DNA from: Vespa crabro
Taxonomy: Eukaryota; Arthropoda; Insecta; Hymenoptera; Vespidae
Reading direction: 5' to 3'
Length of the DNA: 64,000 bases
NCBI RefSeq assembly: GCF_910589235.1
Contig: NC_060975.1
Location: 1,992,501-2,056,500, forward strand
The notes below the pieces were generated by a model. That model was given only the letters and a program-made list of their open reading frames with translations, was not told the origin of the DNA and did not search any database. Of this stretch, positions 1-11,372 are shown in pieces. Each line of letters starts with the position of its first letter. Within the stretch, counting starts at the first letter, position 1. The position numbers and the translations under genes are program-made.

Positions 1-765
1 AAGAAAAGAAAAAAAGGAAAAAAAAAAGAAAAAAAGAAAAAAAAAAAACAAGAAAAAAGAGAAAAGAAAAAAGAAAACGAAAAAGAGATACAAAAACGTA
101 AGTAATTAAAAAAACTTCGTACGACTTCCCTTAATTTAAATTTAATTTTATAATCAATAATTATTCATTATTAATTTAGAAAAATCCTTCGAGGTATATT
201 TGATCAATCAGATCCATCATAATTACTAATTACCATGTTGGAAAATATATTTGAAATAAGTTAACTAATTATTTTTGGAGAGAAAATGAGAGACTCCCAA
301 ACGATATTATTTTATTCACAATTGTTTGTTGTGTTGTGTCTTACACGTAAAGACAAACGTGGCACACCACACAGTTGAATTTGCTTTGGATCTTCGATAG
401 TGTTTGTTGTGTGTGTTTGTTGGTAGTACCAACAGCAAGAACGTGAGCATCGAACAGGAGGAGAGCTAGGAGGAACCGGTTTAATCTTATAAATTTGAGA
501 TCGAATGATCTCTTAAGAAAGAAAGAGAAAGAGAGAAGAGATTTCGCATACTCACCTAGTTTTCTACCCCCTTTTGCCTGCTGGTCCCATCTTCCTCATC
601 TCGCGTTACCATTTACGGCTTCACTGAGTCCACGTGGTTATCGTGTGTTCCTTTTCTCTCTCTTTCTCTCTCTTTCTTACTTCTTGAGTACTCAACACGG
701 AGTCTTCGAAGTTACCAAGCGATTCTCGAGTACGAGTTAACCACCTCGTTTCACCACTAGACTTT

Positions 766-806
<41 letters not shown>

Positions 807-1000
807 CCTCTGTATGTACGTCTCTGTCTGTCTTTCTCTCTCTCTCTTTCTCTCCCTCTTTTTTGCCTTTTATTTCATCCTTTCTTTATTTCCTTTCTTT
901 CCACCCGCCAAATCGTAAATTCAGGCGACTCGTAAATTGTTACTCCTTTTTTCCTCTACCTTCCTTTCGTTTCCTCTCAAACACCCCTCTTCTTGCCTTC

Positions 1001-1044
<44 letters not shown>

Positions 1045-2271
1045 TAGAAGACATGAGGTTTTGTGGTATCGCTGTGGTATACATATTTATGGATTGTATT
1101 TATCACATTGCATTTAACTCTAATTTCTTGCATATTCTCTCCCTTACAAATTCTTTACGTTTCTCTCTCTCTCTCTCTCTCTCCCTATATATATATTATA
1201 TATATTATATATTCATTATATATTCATTATATATATAATTATATACTATTATTATATATATATAATTTTATATATATATATATATTATATATATATAATT
1301 ATATATACATAATTATATACTATTATATATGTTAGATTAAATAATCTAATCAGAACATTCACAGTGAACATTTCTATTCATTATGCTCTATCTCTTGCAT
1401 CCTTTTAGAGGGTACGGAGTCAATATCAATGAAGTTGTAAACATTCTACTACCTCTTATCTATTCAAAGATATCAGAGACTTTTAGAATATATGGAAAGA
1501 GAAAGAAGGAAGATATAGATAACAAGGAGAGGATGTTGAAGGAGAAAAGGAGGGGAGGATAGATCATTTAAAATTCTAATTTTCATAAAATAAGAACATC
1601 GAGTAAGTGTTTAAAATTGAATTCATTAATGTTATATCTTTATCATTGGAATGTCCCTTAAACTGATATCAATTGAAATTTCACCATAAGAGATTTGGTT
1701 GAACTATTGTAATGTCTGGGTATGGTAAAGAAAGATGGGAGGGTTCGAGAGAAAACGATCGAGAGATTTCAATTCATCTGCCTAGCACGTCGTTGCATTT
1801 TCTCTCCATAATTCACGATCATATAAGTATAGGAGAAGACAGTTTATGGGAGAAGGGATGATACAAAATTCATATCACGTTAGTTTAGTATGGATGGGGA
1901 AGAGTCTGCGTTGGAGGGTTGACGATACTCAACTTGAATGTCAAGTTTTCTTGATGAGAAACAAAGAGGATTGCATTTGCAATCGTTGTTAGAAATTGTA
2001 TTTGATAAAAGTGAAGACAATCATTTCTTATTTTATATAATCGTTTTATTTGTTTGTATTAATTTTTCTTTCTTTCTTTTTTTTTTATTTTTTTAATTTC
2101 TACCAACGATTACGAAAATTTAGAAAACAATTGAATTTTACCTTCATTTAATTATTATATTATAATATTATAAGAGATTGCAAATTAAATCGGAATTAAA
2201 GGAATCAAAATTAAGAGAAAAAAAAAACATATATCTATATATATATATATTTAATATATATTAATGTTTTA

Positions 2272-2412
2272 AATTTGGCGCCTCGATATCATCGCCATTT
2301 TGATAATAGTCAAATCAAAGACTGTACAAATAATCGTACAATTTCGATTATTAAAAAAAATAGTCTTTGATTTGACTCTTAAGAAAATGGCTGCATAATA
2401 ATCATGGGCGGC
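2272..2412. mobile_element. Fold-back (inverted-repeat) element, MITE-like
   Basis: A perfect 16-bp inverted repeat, AGTCAAATCAAAGACT at 2308-2323 and its complement at 2362-2377, forms the core. Inside it an 8-bp pair (AATAATCG at 2329-2336, CGATTATT at 2345-2352) nests a second hairpin. The arms continue outwards imperfectly: GCCATTTT lies left of the core and its complement AAAATGGC lies right of it, followed by GC-rich ends. Nested symmetrical arms around a short loop suggest a small non-autonomous fold-back transposon. The family is not recognised and no target-site duplication is clear. Confidence 0.5.
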
Positions 2413-2634
2413 AAAATTGAAATTAAAAAAGAAAAAGAAAAAAGAAAAAAGAGAAAAAGGAAAAGAAAAAACAGAAAGAAAAGAAATTTCAAAACTTAAT
2501 AGAAACAAAATAAAATAATTCTATCCCGGAACTTCCAAATGAAAATACTCATCCGTGAAATATACTCTTCTCTCGTGTAAATCCAAACAACTAGCGTAAA
2601 ATAATAATTTTTCTTCTATCTCTATCTCTATCTA

Positions 2635-2698
<64 letters not shown>

Positions 2699-2950
2699 GA
2701 AATATCCCTTCCATTATATCTACTCGCTCGCGTTATATACGCTCACACCATCGGATTCGCCGATTATTTTATAAACCCTTTCGAACAGTGCGTTCCAACG
2801 TTTTCTCCTTGGAAGCCTAGCTGCCTACAATTTTCTTTACTTCTTACACACGTTTCTCCTTTATACAGCCTCGTTTCCGATTTACCGTGGCTCAGCCTCA
2901 TGGTAGTTAAACGTTTTGCTACGTTCATGTATCCTACCTACCTTTCTCAG

Positions 2951-2992
<42 letters not shown>

Positions 2993-3397
2993 GTAAAATA
3001 AATTAAATATATATATATACACATACGTATGTACGTATGTATAAAATATATATATATATATATATGCGTATATATGTACGTAGTTAAGCGTACACGTTTT
3101 ATCAAGGGTGAATGCGACACACGAAGCACACCAGGTCTAAAGTGGAATAGTAAAAGCGAGCATTACGCCTTGGACACGTGGTAATTTACAACTGGTGCGT
3201 ACGAGCCACGGATAGTTCGTAAACACAGAGCGCTTTGTGAGCGGACTCTGCGCGGCTTGCTTCTTCTTCCTTCTCCTCCATTTGCCCCCACCTTCTCTCC
3301 CTCCATCCCTCACCTCTCACCACGTTTCATTCTAGTACTCTCTCTCTCTCTCTTTCTCTTTCTCTCTTTCTCTTTCTCTCTTTCTCTCCTCTCTCTT

Positions 3398-3430
<33 letters not shown>

Positions 3431-3657
3431 GCACCTTTCTTCGTAGCTATTGGATAACGATTTCTCTCAGCCTTCTTCTCTTACGCTGTTTTTTATGTTC
3501 ATTTTAATTCATACATTTCATACAATACTTACATTTCATATAATACTTTTTCTCTCACGCGAGTATTAAACTTTTGTTTTGTTTTCTTTTTAATATATTT
3601 CCATCTATCTCTATCGTTCTCCTTCTCTATGTACAAATGCAATTCCTTAATTATAAA

Positions 3658-3695
<38 letters not shown>

Positions 3696-3771
3696 GTGTG
3701 TACGCTCGCGTGTGTATACTTATGAATATAAATAACATATGCATGGGTTATAAAATATGAAAATATAATAT

Positions 3772-4085
3772 ATAGGAAAATTGTTTTCAGTTTCTCAAAG
3801 AATCGAGACAACTTAACGATCTAACCTATAAAAAGTTATTTTTTTTTTCTTTCTTTCTTTCTTTTATGTTAAATCATTTCTAAGCACGTCGTATTACTTT
3901 CGTCTTCATTTCTTTTCTTTTTTTTTTTTTTTCTAAATACATTTTTCCTCTTTCTATTTCTTTCTGTGTATACTAGGTAATGTACCATATAAATACAAGT
4001 ATCACTCTTGTATATATATATATATATATATTTTTTATCCATTTTTTATATCTCTTTTTACGTGTATATATATATATATATACAC

Positions 4086-4124
<39 letters not shown>

Positions 4125-4192
4125 ATATATAATATGAAAATTGTTTCCAGTTGTAGAGTCAAGACATGATCCTAACCTATAAAAAGTTTTTC
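3772..4192 (+). repeat. Two diverged direct copies of a ~65-bp unit
   Basis: The segments 3772-3835 and 4131-4190 both begin with a TATA-rich run, then GAAAATTGTTT(T/C)CAGTT, a diverged middle, and end in CTAACCTATAAAAAGTT. They lie about 360 bp apart in the same orientation and are separated by poly-T and TA repeats. This is either a small segmental duplication or two copies of an unnamed dispersed repeat. Confidence 0.5.
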
Positions 4193-4271
4193 TTACGGTA
4201 AATTATAACAAGATACGTAGAAGGAATCACAAGTGAAATAAAATAAATGAAAAAGAGATAGAAAGAAAGAA

Positions 4272-4321
<50 letters not shown>

Positions 4322-4474
4322 CTTAACTACGTAGCTTTATGTTCACATTTGTGGTCATTACAGGTGATCCTCTCTTCGTCGTCCACTCAACGTATTAGAG
4401 AAACCGTACGTTGTTCTCTTGCATTTCTTTGACTCCTTGCAACTAATGATCATAACACGTTGCATGACGGATAG

Positions 4475-4515
<41 letters not shown>

Positions 4516-5006
4516 AGAAATATAAAAAGAAAAGAAAAGGAGAAACGAAAGGAAAGAAGGATAAATAGAGCAGTATAAAAAGATGATAGAAATAAAATAA
4601 TGGTAAAGCATAAAATTCATTTTTTCTTTCTTTCTTTCTTCCTTTCTTTGAACTTTCTTATTATCCTTTAGACTTTTTATATTATTTCTTTCTTATTTGT
4701 CTTTCGTGCAAGCCGCAATTATCGTAATTTAACTCGGTATTATTAAGCGTATCGACGCGACGAAGGCTCATGTAAAAACTCGCGGACATGCATCGTGGCG
4801 TTACGAATGTTATTATCACACAGCTCATCTTGTTAGAGCTATATAAGAAAGAAAAAGATTGGGGGTGTGGTAAGTCGGTGAGGTGGGGAAGAGAGGGGGA
4901 GGGTATCATTTTTTCTTAACACCTTTTACTTTTTTCTAATTATCTTTTTTTATGCAATTACAAAACAATATGTTGCTATTATAAAAAAAAACAAGGGAAT
5001 GAGAAT

Positions 5007-5045
<39 letters not shown>

Positions 5046-5689
5046 TATCATTCTTTAAAATTAAACATTTTATGTTCTTGCAATTTATTCTACGTGTCAT
5101 TCATTAAATTATATTGAAATATGATATGCATATAGAAAGAGATAGAGATTGATAATAATCTTTTATAACTATCTTTGCAATTTTTCTTTTCACTTATTTA
5201 TTCAGAAAACAAATGTTTAAATGAAATAATGCATAGAAAGAGAATATAACAGGAACATTTACATTTTTATTCTTCTTAAGTTTATCGTGGATTCACATAA
5301 AGATATTCTAAAATATTCCATAGAAAAATATGAAGGGGAATAACTTTTAATAACGTTTCTTTACACTTTATACTAAATCTTTTTAATGCATTTCTAATAT
5401 AATAATGATATTCGATTGACAAAATGCATAGAAAAAGAGAAATAGAATAATAGTTATTAACATTCCATTACATTTTTGTAGATATATTTATGTATTCATA
5501 AAAATAATATTCAAATAAGAAAAGCATATAAAGAGAAGAAAGAAATATATATATATATATATGTAGGATACACAGAGAATAAACTTTGTAAAACTATGTA
5601 CATCAATTAGGTTGTTTAATCCCATTTGTATGTAGGATTTTCAAACTATATCCAAATACGAAATGCAAGAGCATATTCGTGGCATAGCT

Positions 5690-5770
5690 TAACAGAAGAC
5701 CGGGCACATCATAGGGAGGATTATAACGATAGCGTTTAATGCGACACGCGTGTCGACGTCGACGAATAAT
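5690..5770. promoter_or_regulatory. CpG-rich palindrome cluster
   Basis: Two overlapping perfect palindromes lie here: CGACACGCGTGTCG at 5742-5755 and GTCGACGTCGAC at 5752-5763. The surroundings are AT-rich and CpG-poor, so the density of CpG in 22 bases is unusual. It could be a binding-site cluster or the end of a small transposon. Function is not established. Confidence 0.3.
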
Positions 5771-6073
5771 CTAGCTCTTTCACTCTCGCTCTCTCTCTTT
5801 CTCTCTCTCCCTCCCCTCCTCTCTCTTACTCTCTATCTTTCTCATGTGAATGGGGCTCCCTAGTTCGTGTAGGTGGAATAAAATCGTGCTCAATGACTCT
5901 AACGCAGGCTCTATACATCGATTCTTTTCTCTCTTCGAAACATTTTAAAAATGATTCGCAATGGTCAATTTAATTTTTTTTTTGTTCCTCGAGAGACGCC
6001 ATATTGAATTTACAATGAGCCAAGCGCGAAAATATGAGATTTATATTTATCTTTACGAAACTGAGAAAGAGAC

Positions 6074-6115
<42 letters not shown>

Positions 6116-6414
6116 TGTGTGTGAGAGAAGGAAAAGAAATCTTTTCGCTTTCGTTCTTTCGGTATTCTTCCTGCTAGCATCGACGATGCTTTATCGAGTC
6201 CTATCTTGTATAAACACGTTCCACCTGGACCCGTCACGACCCACGCCATTTTCTACCGTCGTACTGCCCACGTCGCTTCGTAACTTTCCACGAGATCACT
6301 TTATCTCCTGTGTGTGTCGGTACATACAGATATATATATATATATATATTTGTATATATATATATGTATATATATACGTACGTATGTATGTATGATGTAC
6401 GATTTAGTTGCTTT

Positions 6415-6869
6415 TCATTTTTCGAGACATTCGATAATTACCAACATGATCGATTAATCATATCGTTAACTAACAAGTATGTTATTACTTCCGTATTAAA
6501 ATTAATGACATTAATTAACCTATGTTACTAACCCCTAATTTAGTTATCAAAGAAAACAAAATAATAATTATTGATAATTAAAATGTATGTGTACATATGT
6601 ACGTTCAAAGAAAAGATCTAACGAATATTACCAATTATAGCATTACATTTTTCGAAATATTTGATAATTATCGACATGGTCGATTAATCATCGAGATATC
6701 GATGGTTAACTCCAAGATGGCGTTGGTTACGTGTTAAGTTTTAATTGCATTAATTTAATCAGAGATACTAACCTCTAATTTTAAATTGTTTAAATTAAAA
6801 ATAAAACAACAATAATAATAATAATAAGAAGAAGAAGAAGAAGAAGAAGAAGAATTAATAACTAATTAA

Positions 6870-6904
<35 letters not shown>

Positions 6905-6920
6905 GAAAGATCTAACCAAG
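6415..6920 (+). repeat. Imperfect direct duplication, unit about 240 bp
   Basis: The segment starting at about 6419 (TTCGAGACATTCGATAATTA) recurs from about 6652 as TTCGAAATATTTGATAATTA. Both copies continue with CGATTAATCAT, then an ATTAATT-rich part, then ACTAACC(C/T)CTAATTT. Both are followed by AAAGATCTAAC (about 6612 and 6906). The copies have diverged by substitutions and small indels. A GAA/poly-T tract lies between the end of copy two and its AAAGATCTAAC block. Confidence 0.5.
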
Positions 6921-8179
6921 GTAGAAGCGTACCACGATATCGATCTAAACTTTCGGGGAAAGAAAATATTAAATTCCAAGATAAATCTCCGATACACGGG
7001 TAGCTTCCGAGATCCCAATATACCGTCTCTTCTACCGTGTCTATTTTTCTTCTTCTTCTTTGTTGCTTTCGTCTATAAGACGATCGAATTACGGCGTTAT
7101 ACATATTGTGATGGTGGCTCCGATGTTGGTACGTTGAAACCGCCTGTAGCCGTAATCCAGGCTTACGGTTAGCGCGTCCTGGACGTGCTTTAATATGATT
7201 TAAACCCACCACCGGTGTTGGCTACCGTGTTACGAGCAGTCCGAACTCGTACAAGCAGCCTACTCCTGCTGCTGTTGTGCTGTTGCATGGACCTTCTCAT
7301 GAAGACCTTGAGGTATATAAAAGAAAGAGAGAAAGAGATAAAGAGTGAGAACGAGAGAGAAAGACGCTTGTGTACACTTAAGAAAGTGGTGTAAAAGTAC
7401 GTAGGCGAGGTATGCTTTTTTTTTTCCTTCAACCTTCTTTGAATTTTAAATTTCCCGCCTTTACTCCTTAGGAGGAGCACTCGGAACATACGCACTCTTT
7501 CCGCGTTCGCATTACTTTTAACGCTGTGATTGCTTGCTTTTCTTGCCTTTTTTTTTCTTTTTTCCTTTCTTTTTTCTATCCTTGTTTTTTTTTCTTCATT
7601 TTCTTTTCTCCTTTTTTTTTTTCAGTCGCTTTCACGATTATTCAATACATACTTACGTGTAACATACATACGTACATATATATATATATATATACATACA
7701 TATATCCGTCAACGTTCTCGAGGAATCCTTGCGCTCGGTGTTGCTAAGTACGAAGAATCGATAAGGAAATTAGGTTAGTAGGGCGAATAAACTCAGCGTA
7801 AATACATAGGACATTATTTATCGAACGTTCTCGATGTATATCGTTATCGAACAAAATCCCCCTTTACCAAACGATTTATATATCTACTTATATACATATG
7901 TACGTAAGTACTTATAATCGATTTATAGATATTATAATAAAAACGTATGCTTTCGATGTCATGCAAATTTATTTATTATTTTTATTATTTATCATATATT
8001 TTTGTTAAGAAAACAAAACAAAAAAAAAGAAAAAGAAAAAAAAAAGTCCGTGATTTGATTCGATATGTCACGAAGAGAGAACGAACGTTGATGCGTGTCA
8101 GCCATGTTTATTTCTTTCTTTCTCTCTCTCTCTTTCTCATTCTGTTGGCATCTTTTTCTTTCACAATTAAACCTCTTTG

Positions 8180-8350
8180 AGGTAGCCGGCACAAGCCACA
8201 GGGCGACCTAGAAGTAAGATACATTACTGCATGTAGTAGGGGCCATGCGGCCCGAGCTAAGGCAAAAGTGACAAGGCCCCGGCAATTATAACGGGTGGCG
8301 CAAAAAAATGGCGCCGTGAATCGGCCTCTCGACCAGCAGCTACTGTTTGC
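8180..8350. promoter_or_regulatory. GC-rich island with GCCAT cores beside CT/GA repeats
   Basis: A compact GC-rich segment interrupts AT-rich and CT-repeat DNA. It contains GGCCATGCGGCC around 8241-8252 and AAATGGCGCC around 8306-8315, so GCCAT occurs in both orientations, with another GCCAT at 8101-8105. CT/GA tracts flank it on both sides. GCCAT and GAGAG cores are the motifs of Drosophila PHO and GAGA-factor sites, so a Polycomb-type or enhancer role is conceivable. It could equally be an unannotated untranslated exon. Confidence 0.25.
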
Positions 8351-8484
8351 CTCTCTCTCTCTCTGTCTCTCTCTCTCTCTTCCTCCATTCTTTTTTCTTA
8401 CTCTTTACATCACCAAGTCACCTTTAAGGCACGTACGCATCTCCTGAATTCACAAGATCGATTATTCGATATCTCTTTTGTTTC

Positions 8485-8487
<3 letters not shown>

Positions 8488-8567
<80 letters not shown>
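8488..8567. repeat. (TA)n microsatellite, about 80 bp
   Basis: An almost uninterrupted TA dinucleotide array, the longest in the left part of the window. Confidence 0.9.
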
Positions 8568-8573
<6 letters not shown>

Positions 8574-10221
8574 TTACATTTTTTTCCTTTTTTAATCTAA
8601 CCTCCAAAAATTTACGAGACCGTGTAATGCTTTCGTAAAAAAAAAAAAAGAAATTCTTAACTTAAAAGGGAAAAAGGAAAGAAAACTTCGATAATAGAAA
8701 TAGATCTAATCAATACTCATTAGATTCGTTTTATCATCGACGATAGAAAGTATATAAGAAAGATAATAAAATGTTCGAGTTACTGATTGTTACCTTTCAA
8801 GAAGATTAACCATCTGTATCAATAACTTTGTAAATAATGACCTTCTCAGAATGATTGAAAAAAGAACATCGTAAAAATTTAAATAAATCACACACGCGTT
8901 ATCTAGATCATGTATTTGAGAGTGTACGCGATGTCGATAATGAAGGAACCTTCATGAACGAGAAATATATATATATATATATTTATATTTATTTATATAC
9001 ACGCATATATCTTGATCCTTGTTTCAAATAAAACGGGGTTAACTTCTTTCTTTGAATTCTGATGATAATTACACCCTTTTTGAAGTTTGTTCATCATCGC
9101 GTTATCATTTATCGTATGCTAACTTTTTTGGATTATCGAAGGCATACATCTTGTACATATGTATATATATATACATGTGTGTGTTGTGTGTGCTGTGCAT
9201 GTGTGCGTAATACTAAACGATACGTAACGATGTAACGAATGTTTCGATATATTCTCGATTTTTACGCTCTTATCGTTCTCGAATCTCGAATGTGAGTCAA
9301 TTACATATCTTCGAAATATTTCTAATTCAGCTTAGCAACAGAACGAATCGATACGTACGAGTGTTATTATACTGATTAAATTTACATTATATTCATTAGA
9401 TCAACGTGTACATTGATTAATACGTGTATATATTAAATAGCATGTTTTGTTAATGTCATATATTTGATGAAATTTGTATTATTTAAGATTGAAAATTTTT
9501 TTATTTTTCGTTAACGTTGGATCGTAGAGATTGTTAGGTTAAAAATTTTTTTCAAATTCATGAAAAAAAGATCACGTTTCGCCATCTACCAGTGATACGA
9601 CGAGAAGAATTAGAGAAAGAAAGTTTATTTTTTCTTTCGTCAGATGGCAGAACGACATGGTTTTTTTTGTTTTTGTTTTTTTTTTTAAAGGATTTCTTAA
9701 TTAAATTAAATAATTTTTATAGAATACCATTTGAATATCTAGATTTAAACGTTATTATAATAATTTCATTTTAATATTGATTTTTAATTATGTTAGAATT
9801 TTGTTATAAACGAATACTTTTTTTTCTTAACACTCAATCAATAATTATATTAGAAAACAATATTATTAATGTCTACGTATACATAATAGATCGTTAATTA
9901 ATTGATGAAAGAATAAATTTTATCAATAATAATGTTATTAATTTTTAAATAAAAATAATTCTTTTCATATTCGCGCTATAACAAATGCCAACAAAATTCA
10001 AAAGAGCATCTTAATATTTTTTCTTTTCGTATTATATATGTAATTGTTATTTAAAATTAATTTACATTGTTATCTTATTTTTTCATTATTTAATAGAATA
10101 GATTATTCATACACATTATATTATTATATAATTATTGTGATTTTGATGTTACGAACAATTGAACTATTATCATGGTGGATATCTACAATCATATATTTGA
10201 CTAGTTTAGTCAATGAAATAT

Positions 10222-10247
10222 GCGGGAAATTAATACGCATTTCCCGC
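10222..10247. promoter_or_regulatory. Inverted pair of E2F-like sites
   Basis: GCGGGAAAT (10222-10230) and ATTTCCCGC (10239-10247) form a perfect 9-bp inverted pair with an 8-bp spacer. Each half matches the E2F/DP consensus TTTSSCGC. The pair lies 71-96 nt upstream of the ATG of the small gene at 10318, a normal promoter-proximal distance. Regulation by E2F is inferred from the motif only. Confidence 0.4.
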
Positions 10248-10317
10248 CAAAGATCGTAACTATTTTACTTGTTTCTTCTGTTCTCTTAGTATCCTTCGAA
10301 TTATTTGAGCTTTTAGT

Positions 10318-10918
10318 ATGAGTCGAGACATAAAAAGGTATACAAATATAGATTATGAAAAGGATGACATAATGGCACAGATAAACAAACGTTTTAAATA
10401 TTCGCAACAAGGAATATTAGATGATATAGCATCTTCTATTGGTATGTATTAGAATATACATTCAATATAAATATTAATACTAAAATATTGGTATTTATTA
10501 CTTTCAATAACTTAATCATAATTAATATATAATCTTCAATAGAAAGATTATGCAAGCAATTATTTGGAATGAATATTTTATTGGTCCAAATGATAGGTTA
10601 TGAATGATTGTAACATCTTGATGATGAGCTTTAAAAAGAAATTTACTAATGAAATCATTGTTTATTGCTTTTAGACGTGTATTTTATTTATTACGAATGA
10701 TTTATTTGCTTTTAATCTTATTTATTCTTGCAGAATCCATAGCTGATTCAATGCAGTCCATCAATGAAAATCATTCTGTATTCTTGGAAGTTAATAAAGC
10801 ATTGACGTTATTTTTATTAAAGATAGAAAAAAAACAGAAGGAAAGAAATTTTAAAGAAATAGAATCAATATCTGTTAAAGAGCGATTAGAAAATACTCCG
10901 TCAGAAGGAAGCATTTAA
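10318..10918 (+). CDS. Small two-exon gene, product not recognised (102 aa)
   Basis: Exon 1 is 10318-10441 and exon 2 is 10734-10918. The donor (G|GTATGT) and acceptor (TTGCAG|AA) join in phase to give a 102-residue protein that starts MSRDIKRYTNIDYEK and ends TPSEGSI. There is no signal peptide and no clear membrane segment in the spliced product. It is mostly predicted helical, with a charged N terminus, a middle of regularly spaced hydrophobic residues (ILDDIASSIESIADSMQSI) and a Lys/Glu-rich tail, which suits a small coiled-coil subunit of a complex. I do not recognise the family. The clean junction, coherent phase and E2F-like promoter pair argue that it is real. It converges with the PVF gene, whose stop lies 455 bp away. 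Confidence 0.65.
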
Positions 10919-11372
10919 AAAAATATTTACTATTCGTATATGCATACTCGTGTATGTACGTTCTGTGATAAAATACATTCATCTAATACGTAGATAGTTT
11001 TATTGTTTTATTTTTAAGGTTAGGAATATTTTTAATTTGATCATTTTAAAAAAGATATATTTTTGTATACATAATTAAAATATGAATTTATATTTGTAAT
11101 TGTAATATTAATACATATCATATATAATCAATAAGGAAAGAATAATACAAATGAGCTTTATACAATTATTTATATTTATATTCATATCACAATGTTCTAT
11201 GATATGTGAAAATGCAGTTTGTTGATCTGCATAACAATGGATAAATATATAATACTTAAAATATAAATATATACTAAACGTATATCTTATAGCTCATAAA
11301 TATAAGCGTGGCCATGTAAAAAGTTATCTATCATTAGTCATATCGCATAGTCATCAATTAATTTCATTTTCA
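10919..11372. other. Intergenic, convergent 3' flanks
   Basis: AT-rich DNA between the stop codons of the small gene (+) and the PVF gene (-). It should contain both 3' UTRs, for example AATAAGG and ATAAA-type signals near 11140. Nothing else is visible. Confidence 0.5.

Larger units (their letters stand above)
1..10317. other. Gene-poor, microsatellite-rich stretch
   Basis: No coding exon can be supported here. The open frames present are translations of CT/GA, TA or poly-A/T tracts and lack splice or family signals. The stretch holds many simple repeats: CT tracts near 768-800, 2637-2697 and 3336-3430; GA tracts near 1005-1040, 4285-4313, 4482-4512, 5012-5042 and 6085-6112; GT at 3662-3692; and TA tracts including one near 8488-8567. 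More complex islands stand out at 2690-2940, 3095-3255, 5690-5770, 6900-7310 and 8180-8350. They could be regulatory DNA or untranslated exons of a gene beyond the left edge, but nothing in the sequence decides this. Confidence 0.6.

Noticed and set aside
863..1335. Overlapping open frames rich in Ser/Leu/Tyr/Ile on both strands
   Set aside because: They are translations of CT/GA and TA repeats; no splice signals, no family motifs.
7670..7700. Regular short repeats resembling a CRISPR array
   Set aside because: TA/TACA microsatellite without unique spacers; the genome is eukaryotic.
9530..9552. TTAGG-like string suggesting insect telomere repeat
   Set aside because: Single occurrence (TTAGGTTAAAAA), no tandem array; chance in AT-rich DNA.
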